The notes under the pieces: generated by a model | Database searches by the model: none | Seen by the model: the letters and a program-made list of their open reading frames with translations, nothing else | What the model was told of the DNA's origin: nothing | NCBI GenBank assembly: GCA_030150405.1 | Contig: JASLFU010000021.1 | Span: 1 to 33,856 of the forward strand | From: Ignatzschineria sp. | GTDB lineage: Bacteria > Pseudomonadota > Gammaproteobacteria > Cardiobacteriales > Wohlfahrtiimonadaceae | Length of the DNA: 33,856 nt | Direction of reading: 5' to 3' | Part shown: positions 23,417-31,216 of the stretch, one piece after another | How positions within the stretch are numbered: position 1 is the stretch's first letter | How the letters are laid out: each line of letters starts with the position of its first letter | Program-made: the position numbers and the translations under genes

Positions 23417-23855
23417 CGCGGGGTGCTCCATACCGCACTTTTGCTTGGGCACTAAAGGCAGAGACCATAGTGGCGGCGATATTTTCGAAAATAGGGGTTA
23501 AAAGTAGGCGAGCAGGGCCGAAAGAGAAATCAAAATCGATCATAAGATGGACCTGACACCCTCCATTAGGTTGCTCTGTAAAGCGCCATTCTCCCCGAAG
23601 ATGCTTAAATGGCCCGCGCACAAGGTTAAGGGTAATGCGCTCATTTTCGGTGAGTTCATTTCGGGTTGTAAACCATTTATTTAAGGGTCCCTTAGCCGTT
23701 AAGATGGAGGCTTCCATCATGGAGGGGGTCTGTCGGATGATCTTAGAGTCGCGACACCAGGGCAGAAATTGGGGGTAGCTCTCTACATCATTAACAAGAT
23801 CATACATCTGTTTGGCGGAGTAAGGCTCTACTTGCGAACGTCGAATAACTGGCAC
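23409..23855 (-). CDS. ratA: RatA/Coq10-family START-domain protein
   Basis: 148 aa with the polyketide-cyclase/START fold, whole length: RRSQVEPYSAKQMYDLVNDVESYPQFLPWC at the N-terminus and a C-terminal helix FENIAATMVSAFSAQA. E. coli RatA was described as a toxin blocking 70S formation, while mitochondrial homologues (Coq10) bind ubiquinone; the toxin role here is uncertain. It starts at GTG with AGAGGA 6 bases upstream. A TATAAT on the minus strand at 23902-23897 is a good -10. The smpB gene usually divergent from ratA is not here. Confidence 0.93.
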   Translation of the reverse strand: MPVIRRSQVEPYSAKQMYDLVNDVESYPQFLPWCRDSKIIRQTPSMMEASILTAKGPLNKWFTTRNELTENERITLNLVRGPFKHLRGEWRFTEQPNGGCQVHLMIDFDFSFGPARLLLTPIFENIAATMVSAFSAQAKVRYGAPRGE

Positions 23856-23896
23856 AATAATCCTCTATCTCTAATCTGTCAGTGCAAATGAGGTTT

Positions 23897-23902
23897 ATTA
23901 TA
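23897..23902 (-). promoter_or_regulatory. candidate -10 element of ratA-rnfH
   Basis: A perfect TATAAT on the minus strand 42 bases upstream of the ratA GTG. No good -35 at 17 bases (TTGGCA is present but only 8 bases away), so it is tentative. Confidence 0.35.
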
Positions 23903-23984
23903 ATTCTTTTTGCCAAGATTTTTTGCACTATCTTTAGAACTTTTGGTGCTTTTAAGTTTACGGGGTCAAACTTTAAAAGAGAAA

Positions 23985-24018
23985 GAAAAGGCCTAGGTGA
24001 GTTTGGTGACCTAGGCCT
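23985..24018 (-). terminator. rho-independent terminator after ackA-pta
   Basis: A perfect 10-bp stem AGGCCTAGGT/ACCTAGGCCT (23989-23998 with 24009-24018) with a 10-base loop. On the minus strand it is followed by TTTTC. It separates pta from ratA. Confidence 0.85.
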
Positions 24019-24040
24019 CTATAAAGATATAGCTATTTAG

Positions 24041-24068
24041 GCTCTAATATTTAAGCTCTAATATTTAA
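24041..24068. repeat. 14-bp tandem duplication at the pta stop codon
   Basis: GCTCTAATATTTAA occurs twice head to tail (24041-24054, 24055-24068). The second copy contains the pta stop (TAA, 24067-24065 on the minus strand). The duplication is untranslated except for that stop. Confidence 0.85.
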
Positions 24069-25762
24069 GCATTCGAGCTTTTGTCCCCTTGAATTGCGGT
24101 AATGGCAATCGTATAGACGATATCATCCACTAACGCCCCTCGGGAAAGGTCATTCACCGGTTTAGCTAAACCTTGCAACATAGGGCCGATGCAGACCACA
24201 TTTGCACTTCTCTGAACCGCCTTATAGGTAATATTCCCGGTATTGAGATCAGGGAAGATAAAGACAGTTGCTTGACCTGCCACCGGGCTCTCGGGGGCTT
24301 TCTGTTTACCCACGCTCGGTACACTAGCGGCATCAAATTGTAAGGGGCCATCAATTAGCAAGGTAGGTGCTTTATCCTTCGCAAGTTGTGTAGCTTGCGC
24401 TACCTTTTCCACGGCTTCACCCGCGCCTGAGTGACCGGTAGAGTAGGAGAGCATCGCAACACGTGGATCGACGCCAAAGGTTTTGGCTGATTCCGCAGAT
24501 TGAATTGCAATATCTGCCAGCTGCTCGGGCGTAGGCTCGGGGTTAACGGCGCAATCTCCGTATACATGTACTTGATCTTTCATCAACATAAAAAAGATAC
24601 TCGAGACTATGCTTGAATTTTTATCAGTACCCAGAAGCTGAAGAGCGGGGCGAATTGTGTCTGCAGTGGTATGTACAGCGCCGGAGACTAAACCATCGAC
24701 ATCGCCTTCCGCTAACATCATGGTTCCTACCACGACACTATTTTTAAGAGCCTCGCGGGCACTTTCTGGGGTTGCACCTCGATGTTTTCTGCGCTCTACA
24801 AACCCTTCAACATACTGCTCTGCAATGGTTGCGGGATCGATAATTTCGATGCCTTTGAGTCGTTCTCCTGTTTGGGGGAGCTCAATGTCATGTTTTTTAG
24901 CGACTTCAAGAATCTCGGCCTCATCTCCTAAAAGTACGCAGCGGGCAATACCTCGTTCAGCGCAGATTGCAGCCGCTTTGAGTGTTCTAGGCTCATTGCC
25001 CTCGGGAAGCACAATGCGGCGATTGGCAACTCTTGCAGCTTGAATTAATTGGTAGCGAAAGGCCGATGGGGGCATGCGCTTTATGCGGGGCAATTTAAGC
25101 TCTTCTAATAGCGCATTGATGGTTAAATGATCGGCAATGTAATGAATGATTTCAGACTCATTGGCGATCTCATGATTTTCAGGGATAGCGCCAATGCAAT
25201 TGAGCGTTTTACAGAAATCGGTTTCGCAATATTGCGCGGTTTTCGCAATGGCTTGCGGGTCGGTCACATGATTGACCATGTAACCTGCTAACCAGGTGTG
25301 TGATTCATTATAGAGATGGGCATAAAGATCGAGATGGGTTGCAACTTCATCGGGGGAGTTGGTCTGCATATTTCCGGCAAAGATAAGACCGGCGCAGAGC
25401 GTGCGGGCAATATCGGCGTTAAGATCATGGCTATAGGGCTGTTGGCTGTTGTAGATTAACCCTTCTACCACCACGACATCTTTTCCTTCTCCTGCTCGAT
25501 TTACAAGATCGATAATCTCTTCCAATAGGGTGGAGTATTCATCTTCGCGGATCGCTTTTGCTACTGACTTTTCTGCAATAGGGGCAGGGGCTGTGCGTTT
25601 AAAATGGGTTTGATAAAGCTCGTGGGAGCGCCCATTTTTATCACCAATAGGTTTAACAAATCCAACCTTTAGCCCCGCACGCTCTAAAGCTTCGATGACT
25701 GAGAGCGAAAGGGAGGAGAGACTAGAGATTTCGCCCACGGGGGCAATAAAGAGAGTCTTCAT
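24065..25762 (-). CDS. pta: phosphate acetyltransferase lacking the DRTGG region
   Basis: Interconverts acetyl-CoA and acetyl phosphate. 565 aa against 714 in E. coli. The N-terminal BioD-like domain (1 to about 194) includes IAPVGEISSLSSLSLSVIEA and VVVVEGLIYN. It then runs from IGAIP (190-194) almost directly into the C-terminal catalytic domain, which starts near PPSAFRYQL (Phe235) and includes RIVLPEGNEPRTLKAAAICAERG, GLVSGAVHTTADTIRP, STGHSGAG and VFIFPDLNTGNITYKAVQRS. The roughly 150-residue middle segment holding the DRTGG domain is missing, in frame. The catalytic domain is intact, so activity is expected. An AAAGGAT site precedes the ATG. It follows ackA by 79 bases. Confidence 0.95.
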   Translation of the reverse strand: MKTLFIAPVGEISSLSSLSLSVIEALERAGLKVGFVKPIGDKNGRSHELYQTHFKRTAPAPIAEKSVAKAIREDEYSTLLEEIIDLVNRAGEGKDVVVVEGLIYNSQQPYSHDLNADIARTLCAGLIFAGNMQTNSPDEVATHLDLYAHLYNESHTWLAGYMVNHVTDPQAIAKTAQYCETDFCKTLNCIGAIPENHEIANESEIIHYIADHLTINALLEELKLPRIKRMPPSAFRYQLIQAARVANRRIVLPEGNEPRTLKAAAICAERGIARCVLLGDEAEILEVAKKHDIELPQTGERLKGIEIIDPATIAEQYVEGFVERRKHRGATPESAREALKNSVVVGTMMLAEGDVDGLVSGAVHTTADTIRPALQLLGTDKNSSIVSSIFFMLMKDQVHVYGDCAVNPEPTPEQLADIAIQSAESAKTFGVDPRVAMLSYSTGHSGAGEAVEKVAQATQLAKDKAPTLLIDGPLQFDAASVPSVGKQKAPESPVAGQATVFIFPDLNTGNITYKAVQRSANVVCIGPMLQGLAKPVNDLSRGALVDDIVYTIAITAIQGDKSSNA

Positions 25763-25841
25763 GCTATATCCTTTAAGTTCTGTAAATGCTGTTTATTGTA
25801 TAAGCCTGATAAGTTTCCACCAAGATCGTGAATAAAGCCGA

Positions 25842-27041
25842 TTAATTCTGCTTTTCAGCATTACGACGCACTACCTCTAGGGTGTCGCGAACGATCATTC
25901 CCTCCTCATCTGTACAGACCACAAGCGCCTCACCAAAATGGGGGCTAGAACCCACAGCTCCCTCAACGCCGGCCACACACGCGCGATTAGAGAACTTGTT
26001 GAGCGTAAATCCTAAAAATCCTAAATAGTTAATGACCACTTCACGGATATAGGTGGAGTTTTCACCGATGCCGCCGGTAAAGACAATAGCATCTGTCGTC
26101 TGTAATGCTGGGAGGTAGGAGGCGATTTTTTTAGCGATGCGATAGGCAAAGATATCGAGCGCTAAACGGGAGGCTTCATGCCCCTCTTTAGCCTTTGCTT
26201 CTAAGGTGCGGCAATCATTAGAGATACCAGAGACCCCTAGCAGTCCACTCTTTTCATTGAGAAGGATATCGATCTCTTCTACATTGTAGCCTAAACGTTC
26301 TGTAAGGTAGGGAACAAGCCCGGGGTCGATGCTGCCGGAGCGGGTGCCCATCATCACACCCTCAAGAGGGGTGAGTCCCATACTGGTATCTACAGATTTC
26401 CCCCCTTTAATCGCCGCAATAGAGGCGCCATTTCCAAGGTGGGCGCTAATGAGGTTGATCTCATCTTTCGGGATGTGAAGGATCTCGGCGGTTTTTTCAG
26501 CGATATAGCGATGACTCGAGCCATGGAAGCCGTAGCGGCGAATATTATGTTCATGATAGAGCTCAAGAGGTAAGCCGTAGAGAAAGGCTTTGGGCGGCAT
26601 CGTCTGATGAAAGGCAGTATCGAAGACGGCAACATGGGGAAGATGGGGTAAAACTTCCATGGCTGCTAAAATTCCCACAAGGTTTGCGGGGTTGTGGATC
26701 GGCGCAACCGGGGCGCAGCGTTCAATGATTTCGATCACCTCGGGAGTGATCTCGACAGACTCACTAAAAAATTCGGCGCCATGGACAACACGATGTCCAA
26801 CAGCAGTGATCTTTTCAGCTAAATTGTGAGTTTTTAAAAAATCAAAGATCTCAGTAACCGCCCCTAAATGGGTAGGTTCTTGCAATTTTTTCTGGAGATC
26901 ATCCTCATATTTTATGGTGATTTCAGCCTCGGGTGAGCCTAAACGCTCCGCCGCACCATTTACGATGGTTTCATTATCTTCGGCATGAATAAGCGCAAAT
27001 TTTAGCGAGGAACTCCCGCAGTTAATCACTAATGCATACAT
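25842..27041 (-). CDS. ackA: acetate kinase
   Basis: Transfers phosphate between acetyl phosphate and ADP, making ATP from the Pta product. 399 aa (E. coli 400). ASKHA motifs: NCGSSSLKFALI at the N-terminus, VGHRVVHG (substrate Arg), FDTAFHQTMP (catalytic Asp), YGFHGSSHRYI, SAHLGNGASIAAIKGG, DTSMGLTPLEGVMMGTRSGSIDP and FTGGIGENS. The AAGGAG ribosome binding site is strong. First gene of the ackA-pta operon; transcription starts somewhere in the 463-bp gap upstream. Confidence 0.97.
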   Translation of the reverse strand: MYALVINCGSSSLKFALIHAEDNETIVNGAAERLGSPEAEITIKYEDDLQKKLQEPTHLGAVTEIFDFLKTHNLAEKITAVGHRVVHGAEFFSESVEITPEVIEIIERCAPVAPIHNPANLVGILAAMEVLPHLPHVAVFDTAFHQTMPPKAFLYGLPLELYHEHNIRRYGFHGSSHRYIAEKTAEILHIPKDEINLISAHLGNGASIAAIKGGKSVDTSMGLTPLEGVMMGTRSGSIDPGLVPYLTERLGYNVEEIDILLNEKSGLLGVSGISNDCRTLEAKAKEGHEASRLALDIFAYRIAKKIASYLPALQTTDAIVFTGGIGENSTYIREVVINYLGFLGFTLNKFSNRACVAGVEGAVGSSPHFGEALVVCTDEEGMIVRDTLEVVRRNAEKQN

Positions 27042-27504
27042 AGATGAACTCTCCTTTTTGTATCACCTGTGCTGTTACACTTTTATGGTGAGAATAATTC
27101 AACAGATCTACAAAGACGCCTCTATTAGCTTAAAGCGCTCTGTAAATGCCTTATAGGTGATCTTAGGGTGATTTCCCCTTTTTAAAATATATATGATGAC
27201 TCTTGTTGAGTTTTTAAGATCCACCTAAGAGGTTTTTGACCCCCAATTATTTTATTAATTCTTTACTGTTTATACCATGCTTTGCCCCTTTGAGCGGGGA
27301 AAAAAGCGAAGTTTTTGACTTAGGCGCTTAGGCTGCTTAATTTGCTCCCACTTTAAAACCTTTTGCACTTATTTTAAAAAATATTTAGCTTTAAAATTTC
27401 TGTTAGGAAAGACGCTTTTGCTACGCAAAGAGAGCGATTTAGTGTAGAATAGAAGCCCTTTTACCCATCGTTTTAGAGTCATTTTCAGAAGGAATTCCAA
27501 AAGT
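27042..27504. other. 463-bp AT-rich divergent gap between ackA and def
   Basis: No protein or RNA gene is recognised. It must hold the ackA (-) and def (+) promoters; the best def -10 candidate is TAGAAT at 27445-27450, about 55 bases before the ATG, without a clear -35. TCTTAGG (27161-27167) and CCTAAGA (27224-27230) form an inverted repeat whose 13-base arms match at 10 positions. A CCCC/GGGG hairpin lies near 27284-27299. No FNR/ArcA-type palindrome was evident, although ackA-pta would be a candidate for oxygen control. Confidence 0.5.
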
Positions 27505-28020
27505 ATGACAACATTAACTGTGATGACAGTCCCTAACCCTGTATTGCGGGAAAAGGCGAAGGAAGTCACCGAATTTAATGCAGAGCTTGCAACACTTGCC
27601 GAAAATATGATCGAGACCATGTACGCCCATAAAGGGGTTGGTTTAGCGGCTAACCAGGTGGATGTGTTGCAGCGTATTTTTGTGGCAGATTGTTCAGAGG
27701 AGCATAACTCCCCGCAGGTTTTTGTAAATCCCGAAATTATCGAAAAATCTGCCGAGATGGTGGAGGCCGAAGAGGGTTGCCTATCGTTACCTACACTTTA
27801 TGGAGGGCCTGTAGAGCGTGCTGAGCGCATTAAAGTTCGAGCCCAAGATCTTAACGGTGAGTTTTTTGAGCTTGAAGCCGATGGCTTGCTGGCTCGCTGT
27901 ATTCAGCATGAGATGGATCATTTAGAAGGTATTCTCTTTATCGATTATCTCTCTCGTTTAAAACAGCAAAGAATTCTTAAAAAGCTCGAAAAAGTTCTTA
28001 AAGAGCGGGCAGAAGGTTAA
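27505..28020 (+). CDS. def: peptide deformylase
   Basis: Metalloenzyme that removes the N-formyl group from nascent proteins. 171 aa (E. coli 169). All three motifs are present: GVGLAANQ (motif 1), EEGCLSLP (motif 2, Cys metal ligand) and QHEMDHLEG (motif 3, two His ligands and the catalytic Glu). AGAAGGAA is about 12 bases before the ATG. First gene of the def-fmt-rsmB run. Confidence 0.97.
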   Translation: MTTLTVMTVPNPVLREKAKEVTEFNAELATLAENMIETMYAHKGVGLAANQVDVLQRIFVADCSEEHNSPQVFVNPEIIEKSAEMVEAEEGCLSLPTLYGGPVERAERIKVRAQDLNGEFFELEADGLLARCIQHEMDHLEGILFIDYLSRLKQQRILKKLEKVLKERAEG

Positions 28021-28088
28021 AGCTAAAAGCCTTATTTTTATTCTTATTTTCTGCCTCTTTCCTCCTCTTTTATAAAGGTTTATCGCGA

Positions 28089-29048
28089 ATGAGTTTACGC
28101 ATTATTTTTGCAGGTACCCCTGAATTTTCTGTCCCTACACTCGAGAAATTGATCGCCAGCGAATATGAGGTTGTAGCTGTTTATACTCAACCTGATCGAC
28201 GTCGTGGCCGAGGAAAGAAGGTGCAGTTTAGCCCGGTTAAAGCGGCGGCTGTGGCTCATGATATTCCTGTGTTTCAGCCAGAGAGTTTGCGCGATGAAGC
28301 AGCACAGGCAGAGCTTAAGGCCTTAAATGCCGATCTTATGGTAGTGGTCGCTTATGGGCTTATTCTGCCTGAGGCGGTACTGAACGCTCCTAAATATGGG
28401 TGTTTAAATATTCATGCCTCTCTTTTACCAAGATGGCGTGGAGCTGCGCCTATTCATCGTGCGATTGAAGCGGGCGATGAAGAGACGGGCGTGGCCATTA
28501 TGCAGATGGATAAGGGGCTAGATACCGGAGATGTCTGGAGTGAGGAGAAAATAGCTATTACCCCAGAGATGACTACAGGGGAGTTGCATGATCGGTTAAA
28601 AGAGTTAGGGGCAGAGCTTCTGCTGAAAACCATTCCCGTTGTAGTAACGGGGGAGAAACAGCCGGTAAAACAGCCAGAATCAGGGGTTACTTATGCGGAG
28701 AAGATCACCAAAGAGGAGGCAAATCTTAATTGGAAGGAGGATGCCTTAACCTTGATGCGTAAAATCCACGCCTTTAACCCTTTCCCCGGCGCTTTTACCC
28801 ATATTGAGACCGATGGCAAACAAGAGCTTTTGAAGCTTTTTGATGTGCGTATTTGCAATACTCCTCCCTTTAAAGAGATAGAAAAAGGGGCTCCCGGAAA
28901 ATTGAAGGTAGTGGAGAACCGCTTATTTGTAACAGCGGGGAATGGCCAGGTTTTGGAGATCTTAACGCTCCAAGCAGCGGGTAAGCGCAAGATGGAGAGT
29001 GCACAGTTTTTGCAGGGGAATGATGTCGATGGAAAGGAGTGTAGATAG
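28089..29048 (+). CDS. fmt: methionyl-tRNA formyltransferase
   Basis: Formylates Met-tRNAi using 10-formyl-THF. 319 aa (E. coli 315). The N-terminal hydrolase fold has IIFAGTPEFSVPTLEKLI and VVAYGLILPEAVLN, then the catalytic NIHASLLPRWRGAAPIHRAI (Asn, His) and MDKGLDTGDVW (Asp). The C-terminal OB-like domain includes INPFPGA-type HAFNPFPGAFT. It lies 68 bases after def, with AAAGG upstream. Its TAG overlaps the rsmB GTG by one base, indicating coupling. Confidence 0.97.
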   Translation: MSLRIIFAGTPEFSVPTLEKLIASEYEVVAVYTQPDRRRGRGKKVQFSPVKAAAVAHDIPVFQPESLRDEAAQAELKALNADLMVVVAYGLILPEAVLNAPKYGCLNIHASLLPRWRGAAPIHRAIEAGDEETGVAIMQMDKGLDTGDVWSEEKIAITPEMTTGELHDRLKELGAELLLKTIPVVVTGEKQPVKQPESGVTYAEKITKEEANLNWKEDALTLMRKIHAFNPFPGAFTHIETDGKQELLKLFDVRICNTPPFKEIEKGAPGKLKVVENRLFVTAGNGQVLEILTLQAAGKRKMESAQFLQGNDVDGKECR

Positions 29049-30394
29049 TGGCTATTAAAGAAGCGCTACTCCCTAAACTGCAGAAAGATCCACGCTTTGC
29101 AGCCATTAAGATTTTAGAAGCGGTGCTTAAAGGAGATTCTTTAACCGAAGCACTCCCTCAACATGTTGAGCCCTTAAGTGAGAGTGATCGCCGATTTACC
29201 CAGCATCTTGTTTTTGGAACGCTGCGCAATTTTGATGAGTTAGAAGATCGAGTAGGGCAGATGCTGCAAAAGCCGATTAAAAATAGTGAGATTGAAGTGA
29301 AGCTCTCCCACTATTTAGCGGCTTACGAGCTCACGGAGATGGCCACTGCCGAGTATGCAATTCTGAATAATTGGGTAAACCTGATTAAAGCGATGGAAAA
29401 GCCGTGGGCGGCGGGTTTAACGAATGCGATTTTACGCAATATACAGCGGGGGAAATTTCCTCGGGCGAAGAGTTATTCAGGAGAAATGAATCTCCCTAAC
29501 TGGTTTGCAAAACGGTTAGAGAATCAGTGGGGAGTCGAAAAACTTGAAGCGATCAGTACCTTTTATCGCCTTCATCCCGAGATGATTTTGCGGGTTAACC
29601 CCCAAGTAAATTCACGTGATCAATATCTTAAGCAGCTTCAAGAAAAGGGAATAGAGGCTCATCCTCATGCTTTTGTAGATAGCGCGTTGGTGCTAGATGA
29701 GCCTACAAATGTAGAGAATCTTCCCGGTTTTGAATCAGGTTCGGTTACTGTTCAAGATGCTTCAGCACAGTTGGCAGCTCTGATTTTAGCGCCTCAAAAG
29801 GGGGAGAGAGTTCTCGATGCTTGTGCTGCCCCCGGGGGGAAAACCACCGGGATTTTAGAGATTGCGCCAAAGCTTTCACAACTAGTGGCTCTTGATGCTT
29901 CAAAAGAGCGCCTTAAACGGGTGGATGAGAATATCAGCCGAATTTTTGGAGGACCTTTAGCTAATGTGAGCGTGGAAGCGATCGCGTGTGAAGCCTATCA
30001 GCTTAATGGAGATGAGCCATTTGATAAAATTTTGCTCGATGTTCCTTGTTCAGCTACGGGCATTATGCATCGACACCCCGATATTAAGCGATTACGCAAA
30101 GCGAGTGATATCCAGAATCTGCGGGATCTTCAGTGGATAATCTTAAATCATGCTTGGGAATTGCTAAAACCTGGGGGGCGTCTGCTTTATGCCACTTGCT
30201 CGATCTTAAAAGATGAAAATGAGCAGCAAATTCGCCGTTTTTTAAAAGCAGAGCCGAGCGCTCAAGAGGTAAAGATCACGCTCAATTGCGGGGAAGTGCG
30301 AGATGTTGGTATCCAGATTTTACCCACCTATTTTGCTAAAAATGAGAGTATGGATGGCTTCTATTATGCGCTACTCGAAAAGGTGGCGGATTAA
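29048..30394 (+). CDS. rsmB: 16S rRNA (cytosine-967 C5)-methyltransferase
   Basis: RsmB/Sun family. 448 aa (E. coli 429). An N-terminal NusB-like RNA-binding domain (about 15-140) is followed by a Rossmann methyltransferase: VLDACAAPGGKTTGILEIAP (SAM), LLDVPCSATGIMHRHPDIK (first Cys) and LLYATCSILKDENEQQI (second, nucleophilic Cys). It starts at GTG overlapping the fmt stop, with AAAGGAG 9 bases upstream. In E. coli trkA follows; here a DUF4390-type gene does. Confidence 0.95.
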   Translation: MAIKEALLPKLQKDPRFAAIKILEAVLKGDSLTEALPQHVEPLSESDRRFTQHLVFGTLRNFDELEDRVGQMLQKPIKNSEIEVKLSHYLAAYELTEMATAEYAILNNWVNLIKAMEKPWAAGLTNAILRNIQRGKFPRAKSYSGEMNLPNWFAKRLENQWGVEKLEAISTFYRLHPEMILRVNPQVNSRDQYLKQLQEKGIEAHPHAFVDSALVLDEPTNVENLPGFESGSVTVQDASAQLAALILAPQKGERVLDACAAPGGKTTGILEIAPKLSQLVALDASKERLKRVDENISRIFGGPLANVSVEAIACEAYQLNGDEPFDKILLDVPCSATGIMHRHPDIKRLRKASDIQNLRDLQWIILNHAWELLKPGGRLLYATCSILKDENEQQIRRFLKAEPSAQEVKITLNCGEVRDVGIQILPTYFAKNESMDGFYYALLEKVAD

Positions 30395-30448
30395 CCGTTT
30401 ACGTTGAGTATATTTATGAAGCAGAGTCGTAGGCAGGGGGATTATAAA

Positions 30449-31216
30449 ATGTTGAGTATGCTTTTTAACAGGCGTAGCTCTCTTTTTTTATGCCTACTGG
30501 TGGGGTTACTGGGGATCTTTCCCCACACTTTTGCCGCAGGGAAGAAGGCGTCTTATCTGGCGATTAAAGAGGTGGTGGTTGAAGAGGTTACTCCAGCCTC
30601 AAGGGCGGCGGAAGAGGCGCGAAAAGAGCGGGATCAGGAACGAGATGTTAAAAATCTTACCGCTTGGAAGGGGGAGAGTTTATCCGAATCCCTCAATTCT
30701 GTAGTCGATGAAGAAGGTGTTGAGCGTCATCCTAAAACGAGTGATAAAAACCTATTTAAGAGAGGGGAAGAGCCCGAAGGTTTGCTCTCTTTGCAGATTC
30801 AGAGCCAAGTGATTATGAGTGATGAGCAGGAGCAGATGTTAAGAAACGGAATTCCTCTTACCTTTGTTTATGAGGTTAGGTTGACCGATCATAAAGGTTT
30901 TTTTCCAAAGTTAGTGGATTCACAAGAGATTCGGTTATTGCTCTTTTATCATGGTTTATCGAAGCAGTTTGTGGTGCGAGATTTAGCTAAAGAGAAGCAA
31001 GATAGCTACCCCACTTTAAGTCTTGCGCTGCTGCATATCTCCACACTAGAGAATATTGAATTAAAGTATCGGCAGGATAATCAGAGTGATTATCAGGGGA
31101 AGGCGCGTCTTTGGGTCGATATTGAAGCGCTCCCTACACCGCTACGTATTCCAGCTTATCTTTCGTCAAAATGGCAGCTCAATTCAGGCTGGCATTCTTG
31201 GGGATTACCATTATGA
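30449..31216 (+). CDS. exported DUF4390-type protein
   Basis: 255 aa from ATG at 30449, chosen because AGGGGG lies 8 bases upstream and the N-terminus becomes a normal signal peptide (LFLCLLVGLLGIFPHTFA, cleavage near residue 29). Earlier in-frame starts (TTG 30404, ATG 30416) would add a charged extension. The mature part has a charged Glu/Arg-rich stretch (about 45-95), then a beta-rich C-terminal region with LTFVYEVRLTDHKGFFP and a WQLNSGWHSWGLPL-like end. Similar exported proteins sit between rsmB and ntrY-like kinases in other proteobacteria, which is the basis of the name. Function unknown. It overlaps the kinase by four bases (ATGA). Confidence 0.75.
   Translation: MLSMLFNRRSSLFLCLLVGLLGIFPHTFAAGKKASYLAIKEVVVEEVTPASRAAEEARKERDQERDVKNLTAWKGESLSESLNSVVDEEGVERHPKTSDKNLFKRGEEPEGLLSLQIQSQVIMSDEQEQMLRNGIPLTFVYEVRLTDHKGFFPKLVDSQEIRLLLFYHGLSKQFVVRDLAKEKQDSYPTLSLALLHISTLENIELKYRQDNQSDYQGKARLWVDIEALPTPLRIPAYLSSKWQLNSGWHSWGLPL

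Noticed and set aside
23433..23441. ACCGCACTT, the 9-base DNA uptake signal core of Haemophilus (reverse orientation)
   Set aside because: Only one copy was noticed in about 34 kb, close to chance; uptake signals occur at far higher density.
23409..23855. RatA-RnfH as a toxin-antitoxin pair
   Set aside because: They have the conserved core ratA-rnfH arrangement and Coq10-like fold; nothing in the sequence shows an antitoxin role for RnfH.
27369..27620. 83-codon minus-strand frame over the def start
   Set aside because: Antisense shadow of def and its leader with no ribosome binding site or recognisable protein.
31171..31212. ATG at 31171 as the kinase start
   Set aside because: It lies deep in the upstream gene; ATG 31213 gives the usual ATGA overlap and a normal membrane N-terminus.
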